DNA from: Stenotrophomonas sp. 57
GTDB lineage: Bacteria; Pseudomonadota; Gammaproteobacteria; Xanthomonadales; Xanthomonadaceae
Assembly: GCF_030291075.1 (NCBI RefSeq)
Contig: NZ_CP127407.1
Span: forward strand, 990,001 to 1,054,000
Length of the DNA stretch: 64,000 nt
Direction: 5' to 3'
Part shown: positions 9,000 through 17,593 of the stretch, in pieces
Numbering within the stretch: position 1 is the first letter of the stretch
How the letters are laid out: each line of letters begins with the position of its first letter
Program-made: the position numbers and the translations under genes
Notes under the pieces: model-generated
Database searches by the model: none
What the model saw: the letters and a program-made list of their open reading frames with translations, nothing else
Told to the model about the DNA's origin: nothing

Positions 9000-9952
9000 G
9001 CACGTTTTCGCCCTGGCAGCAGCGCGCGTTCGATCAGACCGTGGCCGCGCTCGACGCCGGTCGCCTCGGTCATGGCCTGCTGATCTGCGGCCCGGCCGGG
9101 CTGGGCAAGCACGAGGTCGCGCTGGCGCTTGCCGACCACGTGCTGGCGCAGGGCGATGCAGCCCACGCCACGCGCACGCGCCAGCTGATCGCAGCGGGCA
9201 CACACCCGGACCTGCAGCTGGTCAGCTTCATTCCGAACAAGAGCGGCGACAAGCTGCGCACCGAGATCGTCATCGAACAGGTGCGCGAGATCACCGACAA
9301 GCTGGCGTTGACCCCGCAGTACGGCGTGGCGCAGGTGGTGATCGTCGACCCGGCCGATGCGATCAACCGTTCGGCCGCAAACGCACTGCTTAAGACTCTG
9401 GAAGAGCCGCAGCCCGGCCGTTACCTGTGGTTGATCAGCAGCGACCCGGCACGCCTGCCGCAGACCATCCGCAGTCGCTGCCAGCGCTTGGAATTCAAGC
9501 TGCCGCCGCAGCACGAAGCGCTGGCCTGGCTGCAGCAGCAGGGCCATGGCGAGGCCTCGGCGCGTGAAGCGCTGGAGGCTGCACGCGGGCATCCCGGCCA
9601 GGCCGACAACTGGCTGCGCGAAGACGGCCTGAGCCTGCGCCGCGAGGTCGGCCGCGAGCTGGAACAGCTGGCCGCCGGCAGGACCGGTGCGGTGGAGCTG
9701 GCGCAGAAGTGGTGCGGCGACGACAACGCGGCGTTGCGCCTGCGCTTTGCCGCCGACCTGGCGCTGGCCCAGGCCAGCACCGATGCCTTGACCACGCCGG
9801 AGCGATTGCACAAGCTTGCAGCCTGGTTCGATGCGGCCAACCGCACCCGCGACCTGCTGCGCACCACGGTGCGTGCAGACCTTGCGGTGGTCGAGTTGCT
9901 GCTGGCCTGGAACAAGGTGAACGAGCGGCCTGCCGCAAGGGGAAATCGATGA
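8996..9952 (+). CDS. holB: DNA polymerase III delta-prime subunit
   Basis: Stator subunit of the clamp loader, an AAA+ protein of 318 residues. Visible are the P-loop-like GPAGLGKHE (32-40), VVIVDPADAINRSAANALLKTLEEP, and the sensor-like SRCQRLEFK. The four-cysteine zinc module found in the E. coli protein at about residues 50-65 is absent: that stretch (ADHVLAQGDAAHATRTR) has no cysteine. The gene sits between tmk and pilZ, as in Pseudomonas. Confidence 0.92.
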   Translation: MSTFSPWQQRAFDQTVAALDAGRLGHGLLICGPAGLGKHEVALALADHVLAQGDAAHATRTRQLIAAGTHPDLQLVSFIPNKSGDKLRTEIVIEQVREITDKLALTPQYGVAQVVIVDPADAINRSAANALLKTLEEPQPGRYLWLISSDPARLPQTIRSRCQRLEFKLPPQHEALAWLQQQGHGEASAREALEAARGHPGQADNWLREDGLSLRREVGRELEQLAAGRTGAVELAQKWCGDDNAALRLRFAADLALAQASTDALTTPERLHKLAAWFDAANRTRDLLRTTVRADLAVVELLLAWNKVNERPAARGNR

Positions 9953-10302
9953 GTGCCAGCAACGCTCGCCAGGGCATCCTGTCCCTGGCTGTGAAGGACA
10001 AAGCCGCGCTGTACAGCGCGTACATGCCGTTCGTGAAGAATGGGGGCATCTTCGTGCCCACGCCCAAGCGCTACTTCCTGGGCGACGAGGTGTTCCTGCT
10101 GCTGACCCTGCCCGATTCCAGCGAGCGCCTGCCGGTGGCCGGCAAGGTGATCTGGGTGACCCCGGCCGGCGCGCAGGGCAACCGCACCGCCGGCATCGGT
10201 GTGCAGCTGGCCGAGGGGGTCGAGGGCGAGGGCGTGCGGCACAAGATCGAGACCCTGCTGGCCGGCCTGACCAGCTCGGACAAGCCGACCCATACGATGT
10301 GA
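9949..10302 (+). CDS. pilZ: Type IV pilus assembly protein PilZ
   Basis: A 117-residue single PilZ domain directly after holB with an ATGA overlap, the arrangement of the founding Pseudomonas pilZ. The RxxxR c-di-GMP-binding motif is not seen near the N-terminus. That matches the pilus-assembly PilZ type, which works through protein contacts (PilB/FimX) rather than by binding c-di-GMP. It is likely needed for type IV pilus formation together with pilT/pilU at 30 kb. Confidence 0.9.
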   Translation: MSASNARQGILSLAVKDKAALYSAYMPFVKNGGIFVPTPKRYFLGDEVFLLLTLPDSSERLPVAGKVIWVTPAGAQGNRTAGIGVQLAEGVEGEGVRHKIETLLAGLTSSDKPTHTM

Positions 10303-10362
10303 TTCCGGTGGCGCCGGGCGATGGCGGGCGGAACAATCGAAACACCCGTGACCTGCTGTTCT

Positions 10363-10385
10363 GTAGAGCCGAGCCATGCTCGGCT
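10363..10385. repeat. SMAG element (GTAGAGCC...)
   Basis: GTAG (10363-10366) is followed by an 8-bp perfect stem AGCCGAGC (10367-10374) / GCTCGGCT (10378-10385) around CAT. It lies between pilZ and the tRNA promoter and may end the pilZ transcript. Confidence 0.8.
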
Positions 10386-10426
10386 GCACATCCCGACACA
10401 CCCGCGAATACAAATGTGAAAAAGTG

Positions 10427-10454
10427 TTGACGGCCTCTGAAAAGCCCCTATAAT
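10427..10454 (+). promoter_or_regulatory. Sigma-70 promoter of tRNA-Val
   Basis: The -35 TTGACG (10427-10432) and the perfect -10 TATAAT (10449-10454) are 16 nt apart, about 20 nt before the mature tRNA. The GC-rich bases after the -10 resemble a stringent-control discriminator. Confidence 0.9.
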
Positions 10455-10474
10455 GAGCGGCTCAGCAACACACC

Positions 10475-10549
10475 GGGCGGTTAGCTCAGCGGTAGAGCAT
10501 TGCCTTCACACGGCAAGGGTCACAGGTTCGATCCCTGTACCGCCCACCA
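10475..10549 (+). tRNA. tRNA-Val (anticodon CAC)
   Basis: A 75-nt cloverleaf with encoded CCA. The acceptor GGGCGGT pairs with ACCGCCC. The D arm contains AGCTCAGCGGTAGAGC. The anticodon arm TTGCC-TTCACAC-GGCAA gives CAC, which reads GUG. The T arm contains GGTTCGATCC. It stands alone with its own promoter and terminator. No integrase or duplicated 3' end is visible nearby, so there is no sign that it serves as an attachment site. Confidence 0.97.
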
Positions 10550-10565
10550 TGTTGCAGAACGAAAG

Positions 10566-10591
10566 AAGCCTCCAGAAATGGGGGCTTTTTT
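10566..10591 (+). terminator. Rho-independent terminator of tRNA-Val
   Basis: AGCCTCC (10567-10573) pairs with GGGGGCT (10580-10586, one G-T pair) around AGAAAT and runs into six T. About 160 nt with no recognisable feature follow before the next gene. Confidence 0.85.
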
Positions 10592-10755
10592 GTTGCCTTC
10601 GCATCGACGCGGCTTTCCTGCAGCAGGCAGCGTCCGGCGCCATCGTTGATGGCGCGATTCACCGGATTCCGTAATCCGCGCAAAGCATTGTTCTGCGGTT
10701 CCCGGCGGGCGTACTCTCGGGCCATTGCCGTGCCCACCCGTTCCGGAGTGCCACC

Positions 10756-11136
10756 ATGCCGCTTGCCCGCATCGATCTTCGTAAAGGCAGATCCGCCGAC
10801 TACCTGCAACGCGTCGGTGAAACCATCTACCAGGCCATGCGCGCAGTAGGCGTGCCGGAAAACGATCGCTTCCAGATCTTCCAGCAGCACGAGCCCGGCA
10901 CGCTGATCTACGATCCCGGTTACCTGGGCGTGGCCCGCACCGACGGTTTCATCTGTATCCAGATCACCTGGAACGAAGGGCGCACGCTGGAGCAGAAGAA
11001 GGCGCTGTATGCCGACATTGCTGATGGCCTGCACGCGGCGGTGGGCATCCGCCGCGAGGATGTGTTCATCAACCTGGTGGAAGTGAAGAGGGAAAACTGG
11101 TCGTTCGGCAATGGGGTGGCGCAGTACGCGAGTTGA
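10756..11136 (+). CDS. Tautomerase family protein
   Basis: A 126-residue member of the tautomerase superfamily (Tautomerase_2 type), with the usual catalytic Pro directly after Met (MPLARIDL). The segments LIYDPGYLGVARTDGFICIQIT and GLHAAVGIRREDVFINLVE are typical of the long tautomerase group. The substrate is unknown. GGAGT lies upstream of ATG 10756. It stands alone. Confidence 0.85.
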   Translation: MPLARIDLRKGRSADYLQRVGETIYQAMRAVGVPENDRFQIFQQHEPGTLIYDPGYLGVARTDGFICIQITWNEGRTLEQKKALYADIADGLHAAVGIRREDVFINLVEVKRENWSFGNGVAQYAS

Positions 11137-11148
11137 TGGGCGAGGTGA

Positions 11149-11171
11149 ATCCACGCAAGGCGTGGATCTAC
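11149..11171. repeat. SMAG element, minus orientation
   Basis: ATCCACGC (11149-11156) and GCGTGGAT (11160-11167) form an 8-bp stem, followed by CTAC (GTAG on the minus strand). The same stem sequence recurs at 28372-28390 and 44632-44650. Confidence 0.75.
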
Positions 11172-11292
11172 AGAGCGCTGGGGCAGGGCGTGCCCATCGA
11201 GCTGGCCGGCAGCACAGGCCTGCGTCACCGTGTCGCAGGGGGTAAACCCTGAACATGGTCCAAGGTTGGTTGAGGGCCCGTAGAATGGCGGG

Positions 11293-11730
11293 GTGCGTCG
11301 TTCTGTCCTCCACCGCCGGTTACAGGCCCTGGCATGGCTAGCCATGCTGCTGGTGCTGCTTGCCCCGCTGGTGAGCCGCGGGCTGGCGCAGGGGCACGTT
11401 GCAGTGGCTGTGCCGGTGGCGGCGATGGATCATTCCCAGCATGCGCAGCATGCGATGGAAGGCCATCACGACCATCATGCGATGGCGATGCAGCATGGCG
11501 ACGCGGCATCGAGGCCTGCTGTCGATCCACACGCCGATCATGAAATGGGCGTGGACTGCGACTACTGCCTGATCGCCGCACGGCTGATCACCCTGCTGGT
11601 GGCGGCATTGCTGCTGCTGGCACCGGTGGTATCGATATGCCATGCGTTGCAGGGTGCGGTGCAGGCGTTGCCGCAGCGGGTCAGCGGCACATTGGGAGCG
11701 CGCGGGCCACCGGCCTTCATGGCTGCCTGA
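11293..11730 (+). CDS. DUF2946-like His/Met-rich membrane protein
   Basis: A 145-residue protein with an N-terminal hydrophobic segment (about 12-28), a His/Met-rich stretch (HSQHAQHAMEGHHDHHAMAM), a CDYC motif, a second membrane span (about 98-118) and a short tail. This fits DUF2946, a family often found beside copper genes and TonB receptors. GTG 11293 is the most upstream reasonable start, with a weak ribosome site; an internal ATG at 11344 is possible. Metal binding in the periplasm is likely, but which metal is not shown. Confidence 0.7.
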   Translation: MRRSVLHRRLQALAWLAMLLVLLAPLVSRGLAQGHVAVAVPVAAMDHSQHAQHAMEGHHDHHAMAMQHGDAASRPAVDPHADHEMGVDCDYCLIAARLITLLVAALLLLAPVVSICHALQGAVQALPQRVSGTLGARGPPAFMAA

Positions 11731-11859
11731 GCCACACGCGCGGTGCATTGATCGTGCTTCCATGAGGTTGCCGGCTACGGCCGGCGCCCGCACGCGCGTG
11801 CTTGTCCCTTTCTGATTGCTGCCCTGCCATTGCGGGGTGGCCTTGCATGCCGTGAAAAA

Positions 11860-13998
11860 ATGAAAACGAACCCCAACCCCGCGCGCCTGCGCCGGGCGAC
11901 GCTGCCTGTCCTGTGCGCGCTGCTCCTGCATGCCGCGCCCCTGCTTGCCGCCGACGCGGCACCACCGACCACGCTGGATACCGTACGCGTGGTCGATACC
12001 CGCAGCGGCGAGCTGTCCTCCACCACCAGTGCAGGCTCTGCGTTGGGCCTGAGCGTTCTGCAGACGCCGGCCAGCCTGACGGTGATTTCGCGCGAGCAAC
12101 TGGAGCAGCGCGGCGATAGCAACCTCAACGATGCGATCAGCCGCGCCGGTGCGATCAGTGCGATGCCGCACCCGGGCAACGGTCTGAGTGCGCTGTCCAG
12201 CCGTGGCTTCACCGATGGCGCGTCAGTGATGCGCCTGTACGACGGGCTGCGCCAGTACGGCGGCGTGGGCATCACGTTCCCGTTCGATACCTGGTCCATC
12301 GAGCGCATCGAAGTGCTGCGCGGTCCGGCCTCGGTCATTCATGGCGATGGCGCCATTGGCGGGGTGATCAACATCGTGCCGAAGAAGCCTTCGCGCGGTG
12401 CCATCGAGAACGAGATCAGCGTGACCGTGGGCAGCGAGGACACCGCGCGCCTTGGCTTCGGCAGCGGTGGCGCGCTGACGCCGGAGCTGGCCTATCGAGT
12501 CGACGTGAGCGGCAACTACAGCGGTGGCTGGGTTGATCGCGGGCGCAGCAGTGATGCCACCTTCTCCGGCGCACTGTTGTGGCAGCCACGCACGGACCTG
12601 AAGCTGACCCTGACCCATGCGCAGGGCCACCAGAAACCGATGCGCTACTTCGGTACGCCGTTGGTGGATGGGCGTCAATTGGACGCGCTGCGTCACCGCA
12701 ATTACAACGTGGAGGACAGCGAGATCCGCTACCGCGACCGCTGGACCCAGCTGGATGCGCTGTGGACGCCGACCTCGAACGTGGAATGGCGCACACGCGT
12801 CTACCAGATCGACAGCCAGCGCGACTGGCGCAATGCCGAGACCTATGTCTACAACCCGCGAACCGGGTTGATCGACCGCTCGGGCAATACCCAGATCACC
12901 CACAACCAGGACCAGACCGGGCTGAACTCGACGCTGCGCGTGCGGGGCAGCGTGGGTGGCGTGCAGAACAGCTTTGCCGTGGGCCTGGACGCCAACCGTG
13001 CGCACTTCAAGCACACCAACAATACCTATGCCGGCAGCTCCGGCCCGGTCGATCCGGTCCATCCGGCGCCGGGCCAGTTCGCCAGCGATGCGCCGAATCT
13101 GCCGCGCTATCGCAACGGTGCCGAGCAGTACGCGCTGTTCGTGGAAGACCACCTGACGCTGAGCGAGCGTTGGTCGGTGCTGGGTGGGTTGCGGCATGAC
13201 CGCGCGCACATCGACCGCACCGATCTGATCAGCGGCCAGAGCGCATTCTCGAAGACCTACAGCAGCACCGGCTGGCGTGCAGGCACCGTATTCGTGCTGC
13301 AGCCGACGCTGAGCCTCTATGCGCAGTACTCACAGGCGGCGGACCCGGTCAGCGGCCTGCTGATGATCAGCCCAGCCAACGGTGCCTTCGACTTGGCCAA
13401 GGGGCGGCAGGTCGAGGTGGGCCTCAAGCAGGCGTTTGACGGTGGCGAGTGGACCCTGGCGGCCTATCGCATCCGCAAGACCGGCTTGCTCAGCCGCGAT
13501 CCGCTGGTACCGGATCGCCGGGTACAGGTGGGCGCGCAGACCTCGCGCGGTATCGAGGCATCGTTGAACTGGGCCTTCGCGCCGCGGTGGTCGCTTGATG
13601 CCAATGCCACGGTGCTGAAGGCCGGGTTCGAGGACTTCCTGGAAACCACCGGTTCGCCACCGGTACTGGTCTCGCGCGATGGCAACGTGCCGCCGAACGT
13701 GGCCGAGCGTCTGGCCAATGTCTGGCTGAGCTGGCAGTTTCTGCCAGACTGGAGCGCGGCTGGGGGCGTGCGTTACGTCGGCAAGCGCTACGCCGACAAT
13801 GCCAACACCCTGGAGCTGCCCGGTTACAGCACCACGGACCTGGCACTGACCTGGCAGGCGGCGCCGCGCACGCGCGTGTCCGCGCGCCTGTTCAACGTGT
13901 TCGACAGGGCGTACTACGCCACGGCGTACTACACCAGTACCCAATGGCTGCTGGGACCGGATCGGCGCGTCGAGTTCACCGTCGACCATCGGTTCTGA
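11860..13998 (+). CDS. TonB-dependent outer-membrane receptor
   Basis: A 712-residue siderophore-type receptor. It has a signal peptide (RRATLPVLCALLLHAAPLLAADA), a TonB-box-like LDTVRVVDT, a plug domain (about 45-165, ending IERIEVLRGPASVIHGDGAIGGVINIVPKKP) and a beta-barrel ending in aromatic VEFTVDHRF. The plug motif with NIVPKKP is typical of ferric-siderophore receptors. ATG 11860 is chosen since it directly precedes the basic signal peptide. The neighbours, DUF2946 and a PepSY protein, suggest uptake plus reduction of a metal complex; iron or copper cannot be told apart. Confidence 0.88.
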   Translation: MKTNPNPARLRRATLPVLCALLLHAAPLLAADAAPPTTLDTVRVVDTRSGELSSTTSAGSALGLSVLQTPASLTVISREQLEQRGDSNLNDAISRAGAISAMPHPGNGLSALSSRGFTDGASVMRLYDGLRQYGGVGITFPFDTWSIERIEVLRGPASVIHGDGAIGGVINIVPKKPSRGAIENEISVTVGSEDTARLGFGSGGALTPELAYRVDVSGNYSGGWVDRGRSSDATFSGALLWQPRTDLKLTLTHAQGHQKPMRYFGTPLVDGRQLDALRHRNYNVEDSEIRYRDRWTQLDALWTPTSNVEWRTRVYQIDSQRDWRNAETYVYNPRTGLIDRSGNTQITHNQDQTGLNSTLRVRGSVGGVQNSFAVGLDANRAHFKHTNNTYAGSSGPVDPVHPAPGQFASDAPNLPRYRNGAEQYALFVEDHLTLSERWSVLGGLRHDRAHIDRTDLISGQSAFSKTYSSTGWRAGTVFVLQPTLSLYAQYSQAADPVSGLLMISPANGAFDLAKGRQVEVGLKQAFDGGEWTLAAYRIRKTGLLSRDPLVPDRRVQVGAQTSRGIEASLNWAFAPRWSLDANATVLKAGFEDFLETTGSPPVLVSRDGNVPPNVAERLANVWLSWQFLPDWSAAGGVRYVGKRYADNANTLELPGYSTTDLALTWQAAPRTRVSARLFNVFDRAYYATAYYTSTQWLLGPDRRVEFTVDHRF

Positions 13999-14009
13999 GG
14001 GCACTGGCC

Positions 14010-15515
14010 ATGTCGTTGCGATCCACTGCCAAGCGCTGGACCTATCTGGTGCACCGCTGGCTGGGCATCGGCGGATGCCTGTTGATGCTGCTGTGGTTCG
14101 TCAGCGGCATGGTGATGCTGTTCATTGGTTACCCGAAGTTGACGCCCGGCGAGCGCCTGGCGGCGTTGCCGGTCCTGGGCGACGCACACGGGCTGCTTGG
14201 ATTGTCGGCATTGCCGGCGACGGTGCAGGCTGAGCCGGAAAGCGTGGCGCTGACGACGCTGCGTGGAGAGCCCGCTTATGTAGTGCGTAGTGGTCGCCAC
14301 GGGGGCGCATGGTCGGCGCAGAACGGGCAAGCCCTGCTGCCGGTTTCCGCGCAGCGTGCCGAAGCGTCGGCCGCGCAGTTCGCCGGTGGGCAGGCCTTCG
14401 TTGGCGCGATGCGCGTGGATGAGGACCGCTGGACCCATTCGCGCGCGCTGGATGCGCATCGGCCGCTTTACCGGGTCGAGGTGGGGGGTGCGCAGCCAGG
14501 GGATGTGTATGTGTCCTCGCACACGGGTGAAGTGGTGCTGGACGCACCACGCGTGCAGCAGCGCTGGAACTACGTGGGCGCATGGCTGCACTGGCTGTAC
14601 TTCCTGCGCATGCAGTCGGTCGACCCGGTGTGGACGTGGCTGGTGATCGTGCTGTCCGCCCTGTGCACGATGGCTGCCGTCAGCGGCATCGTGGTGGGCG
14701 TGTGGCGCTGGCGCTTCCGCGGGCACTACCGCACTGGCGCGAAGACGCCGTATGTGGAGTCGTGGATGCGCTGGCACCACCTTATCGGCTTGATGGCAGC
14801 GGCCTTTGTGTTCACCTGGATCTTCAGCGGGCTGATGTCGATGAATCCGCTGGGTGTGTTCAGCAGTGCACGCGGGGCGATCGACGTGGCGCGTTATCGC
14901 GGCGATGTGGTGGCGCTGGATGGCGCGCTGGCTGAGCCGGCGGCATTGCTGTCTGCAGTCGACGATGCGCGGTTCACGCCGGTGGAGATCCAGTGGCGAC
15001 GCATCGGCGGTGAGCTGTTCGCCGTGTTGCTGGATGGGAAGGGCGAATCCCGCATCGTGTCCAGCGCGGAAGGCGGGTTGCGGGTGTTGCAGTATCTGCC
15101 TGCGGGCTGGCTGCAGCAGAAGGCGCGCGCCATGTCTGATGCGCCGATGCGGGCGTTCGCGGTCCAGCATGCTGCGGATGCGTACTTCTACCCGCGTGCA
15201 CCGGAAGCCATGAACGGTGCAGCCGTACGCCGCTTCCCGGTGGCGGTGGCGGACTTCGGTGATGCCGAGGCGACGCGCGTCTATCTCGACCTGGCCACCG
15301 GCGACCCGCTGCTGACGATGGGACATCGCGAGCGTGTCGGGCGCTGGCTGTTTTACTTCCTGCACAGCTGGGATCTGCCGGCGATGCTGCGCTTCAACGC
15401 CGCCCGGTTGGCTTTTCTGCTGTTGTTGAGCATTGCGGGTACGGCGTTGTGTGCGACGGCCGCGGTGATCGGCTACCGCCGGTTGCGGATGAAGCTGCGG
15501 CGCAGGCGACGTTGA
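14010..15515 (+). CDS. PepSY-associated membrane protein
   Basis: A 501-residue inner-membrane protein with a PepSY_TM layout. It has an N-terminal span (LVHRWLGIGGCLLMLLWFVSGMVML), a periplasmic domain, a central pair of spans (about 205-235 and 255-280), a second periplasmic domain and a C-terminal span. His residues near the spans (LVHRWLG, WLHWLYF, RWHHLIG, FLHSWD) could hold haem. It starts 11 nt after the receptor stop. Such proteins are thought to reduce siderophore-bound iron or to handle metal reduction. Confidence 0.82.
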   Translation: MSLRSTAKRWTYLVHRWLGIGGCLLMLLWFVSGMVMLFIGYPKLTPGERLAALPVLGDAHGLLGLSALPATVQAEPESVALTTLRGEPAYVVRSGRHGGAWSAQNGQALLPVSAQRAEASAAQFAGGQAFVGAMRVDEDRWTHSRALDAHRPLYRVEVGGAQPGDVYVSSHTGEVVLDAPRVQQRWNYVGAWLHWLYFLRMQSVDPVWTWLVIVLSALCTMAAVSGIVVGVWRWRFRGHYRTGAKTPYVESWMRWHHLIGLMAAAFVFTWIFSGLMSMNPLGVFSSARGAIDVARYRGDVVALDGALAEPAALLSAVDDARFTPVEIQWRRIGGELFAVLLDGKGESRIVSSAEGGLRVLQYLPAGWLQQKARAMSDAPMRAFAVQHAADAYFYPRAPEAMNGAAVRRFPVAVADFGDAEATRVYLDLATGDPLLTMGHRERVGRWLFYFLHSWDLPAMLRFNAARLAFLLLLSIAGTALCATAAVIGYRRLRMKLRRRRR

Positions 15516-15524
15516 CGCACCGGA

Positions 15525-16658
15525 TCAGACCCGCAGCCAGCGCGTGGACACCGCCACCAACAGCAAGGCCACGGCCACGCCGATGAACGCAGCGATCAGA
15601 CCGAAGTGGTTGGCGGCGAAACCGATCAGTGCCGGCCCAGCGAGAATGCCGGCAAAGCCCAGTGTGGAAACGGCGGTGATCGCCAGCGCGCCCGGCATGT
15701 GGTGCTGGTGGCCGGCCAGCGAGAACAGCGCCGGCGCGACGTTGGCGCAGCCGAGGCCGACCAGCACGTATCCGGCCAACGATATCTGCCACGGCGTGAC
15801 CAGGGTCAGCACCAGTACGCCGCTGGCAGCGAGCAGTGCACCGAACACGATCGCGCGTTGGCGTCCCACGCGCGAGACCAGTGCATCGCCGAACAGACGG
15901 GCGACGGTCATGGTCAGGGTGAAGGTCACATAGCCGATGCCTGCCAGGCTGGCATCGACGCGACGTACATCGGTAAGGAACACCGCGCTCCAGTCCAGCA
16001 TCGCGCCTTCACCCAGGAAGGCGACGAAGGCCAGTACGCCAATGAACAGCACGATGCCGTGTGGCATCGCCAGCATCGGGGTGTCATGGGACATGCGTTC
16101 GCTGTGCCAGTACGACGCCGACAGCAGCATCACCAGCAGCATGGCGGCAACACCGATCAGTACCGATGCCAGCGGTGGCAGCTGCGCGGACATCAGCACG
16201 GTCATTGTGGCCGCGCCGAGGAAGCCGCCGATGCTGAAGAAGGCATGGAAGCCGGACATCATCACGCGCCGTGCCTCGCGCTCGACGATCACCGCCTGTA
16301 CGTTCATCGTGCAGTCCATCGCACCCACGGCGGCACCAAACACGAACAGCACCAGGCCCAGCGCCCACGCCGAGCTGGCCAATACCAGGCCGGGCACCGT
16401 CAGGCAGATCAGCAGGCTGCTGGCCACCATCACCCGGCGGCAGCCCAGGCGCGCGGCCAGCACGCCCGACAACGGCATGGCCAGCAGCGAACCCGCTCCG
16501 AGGCAGAGCAGCACCAGGCCCAACGTGGCGTCGTTGATGTCGGTGCGCGCCTTGGCGAACGGCACCAGCGTGGCCCACAGCGCGGTGGCGAAGCCGGGAA
16601 TGAAGAACGCAGCGCGGGTCGCGTGCTGTTCGGCACGCGCGCGGTGGGGGAGGGACAT
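15525..16658 (-). CDS. MFS transporter, SmtcrA-like
   Basis: A 377-residue major facilitator protein with about 12 predicted spans. The loop motif GVLAARLGCRRVM is seen after the second span. ATG 16658 is preferred; the long upstream reading frame is the antisense of smqnrR. It lies 11 nt after the smqnrR stop on the same strand, so they form an operon. From memory of the literature, SmqnrR of S. maltophilia represses Smqnr and an MFS gene named SmtcrA; position matches, but sequence identity was not checked. It converges with the PepSY gene, 9 nt apart. Confidence 0.8.
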   Translation of the reverse strand: MSLPHRARAEQHATRAAFFIPGFATALWATLVPFAKARTDINDATLGLVLLCLGAGSLLAMPLSGVLAARLGCRRVMVASSLLICLTVPGLVLASSAWALGLVLFVFGAAVGAMDCTMNVQAVIVEREARRVMMSGFHAFFSIGGFLGAATMTVLMSAQLPPLASVLIGVAAMLLVMLLSASYWHSERMSHDTPMLAMPHGIVLFIGVLAFVAFLGEGAMLDWSAVFLTDVRRVDASLAGIGYVTFTLTMTVARLFGDALVSRVGRQRAIVFGALLAASGVLVLTLVTPWQISLAGYVLVGLGCANVAPALFSLAGHQHHMPGALAITAVSTLGFAGILAGPALIGFAANHFGLIAAFIGVAVALLLVAVSTRWLRV

Positions 16659-16669
16659 TGAAAGTGTGC

Positions 16670-17446
16670 TCACGGCGGAGTGGGGTGTACCGCGATACCG
16701 GCGGCGCGGAAGCGGGCGGCCAGTGCCGGTGGTGCCGATGTGGTCAGCACCAGGTCGTCGATTTCGTCCAGGCTGGCGATCTGCCAGTGGCCGCGGGCAC
16801 CCAGTTTTTCCGTGGTGGCGGCGACGATGATGCGGCTGCTGCAGGCCACCATCGCGCGCTTCAGCGTGGCTTCTTCGGCATCCATCGCCCACACTCCGGT
16901 GTCACCGTCCACCGCGCAGGGGCCGGGCAGGTACACGTCGGCACGCAGGCGCTGCACCTGGGCCAACGCCTCGGCGCCGACCGCACCGCCACCGCTGGCC
17001 AGGCGCCCGCCGATCAGCTGCACCGAGGTGCCTTCGAGCATGCTGGCGGCGGTGGCGATCTGCGGGGCGTTGGTGATCACCGTCAGGCCAAGGGCGGCCG
17101 GCAATTGCTGGGCGATAGCCAGGTTGGTTGAACCGGCATCGAGCAGTACGACCTGGCCGGGGTGCAGCAGCGCGCAGACGCGGGCGGCCAGCTCGGCCTT
17201 GTCGCTGCGGTCGCGGGTCAGGCGCTCGCGCAGCGGGCGTTCCTTCGGTGGCGGCAGCACGGCGCCGCCGTAGACACGCTGGCACAGGCCCTGCGCAGCC
17301 AGCTCGCGCAGGTCGCGGCGGATCGAATCTTCGGAGACGGCATAGCGGCGCGCCAGTTCGGCGGCGACCACGCGGCCGAACTGGCGCAGTTCCTCGAGGA
17401 TCTGCCGGGTGCGCTGGGCGGGGAGGGGGCTGGGATCGGAGCTCAT
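16670..17446 (-). CDS. smqnrR: DeoR-family repressor SmqnrR
   Basis: A 258-residue DeoR/GlpR-type regulator. The N-terminal winged helix (RTRQILEELRQFGRVVAAELARRYAVSEDSIRRDLREL) is followed by a sugar-phosphate-sensor domain (LLDAGSTNLAIA, VITNAPQIATAA, LIGGRL, DGDTGVWAMDAEEATLKRAM). It is divergent from Smqnr over 147 nt and co-directional with an MFS pump. This is the published SmqnrR arrangement, in which it represses both neighbours (recalled, not searched). ATG 17446 is chosen over an upstream ATG at 17491, which would lie within the probable operator. Confidence 0.88.
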   Translation of the reverse strand: MSSDPSPLPAQRTRQILEELRQFGRVVAAELARRYAVSEDSIRRDLRELAAQGLCQRVYGGAVLPPPKERPLRERLTRDRSDKAELAARVCALLHPGQVVLLDAGSTNLAIAQQLPAALGLTVITNAPQIATAASMLEGTSVQLIGGRLASGGGAVGAEALAQVQRLRADVYLPGPCAVDGDTGVWAMDAEEATLKRAMVACSSRIIVAATTEKLGARGHWQIASLDEIDDLVLTTSAPPALAARFRAAGIAVHPTPP

Positions 17447-17465
17447 GCCGCAAGTCTGCGCGTTC

Positions 17466-17491
17466 GTGCATAAACGTGCAACAACATGCAC
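17466..17491. promoter_or_regulatory. Candidate SmqnrR operator
   Basis: GTGCA occurs at 17466-17470 and 17476-17480, and its inverse TGCAC at 17487-17491, spaced about one helical turn apart in the smqnrR-Smqnr divergent region. Repeated short boxes with helical phasing are common for DeoR-family operators. This is inference from position and pattern. Confidence 0.45.
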
Positions 17492-17593
17492 ATGGCCGTG
17501 GGCGACACAGGTCGGCTGGACTGCCGGTGAATCCGCCCGCGCCTACGTCTATGGATCGCTCTCCCAGCCCGGCATCATGGCGGGGCACCTGGC

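Noticed and set aside
10475..10549. tRNA-Val as an integration site
   Set aside because: No integrase gene, no duplicated tRNA end and no change in gene content next to it.
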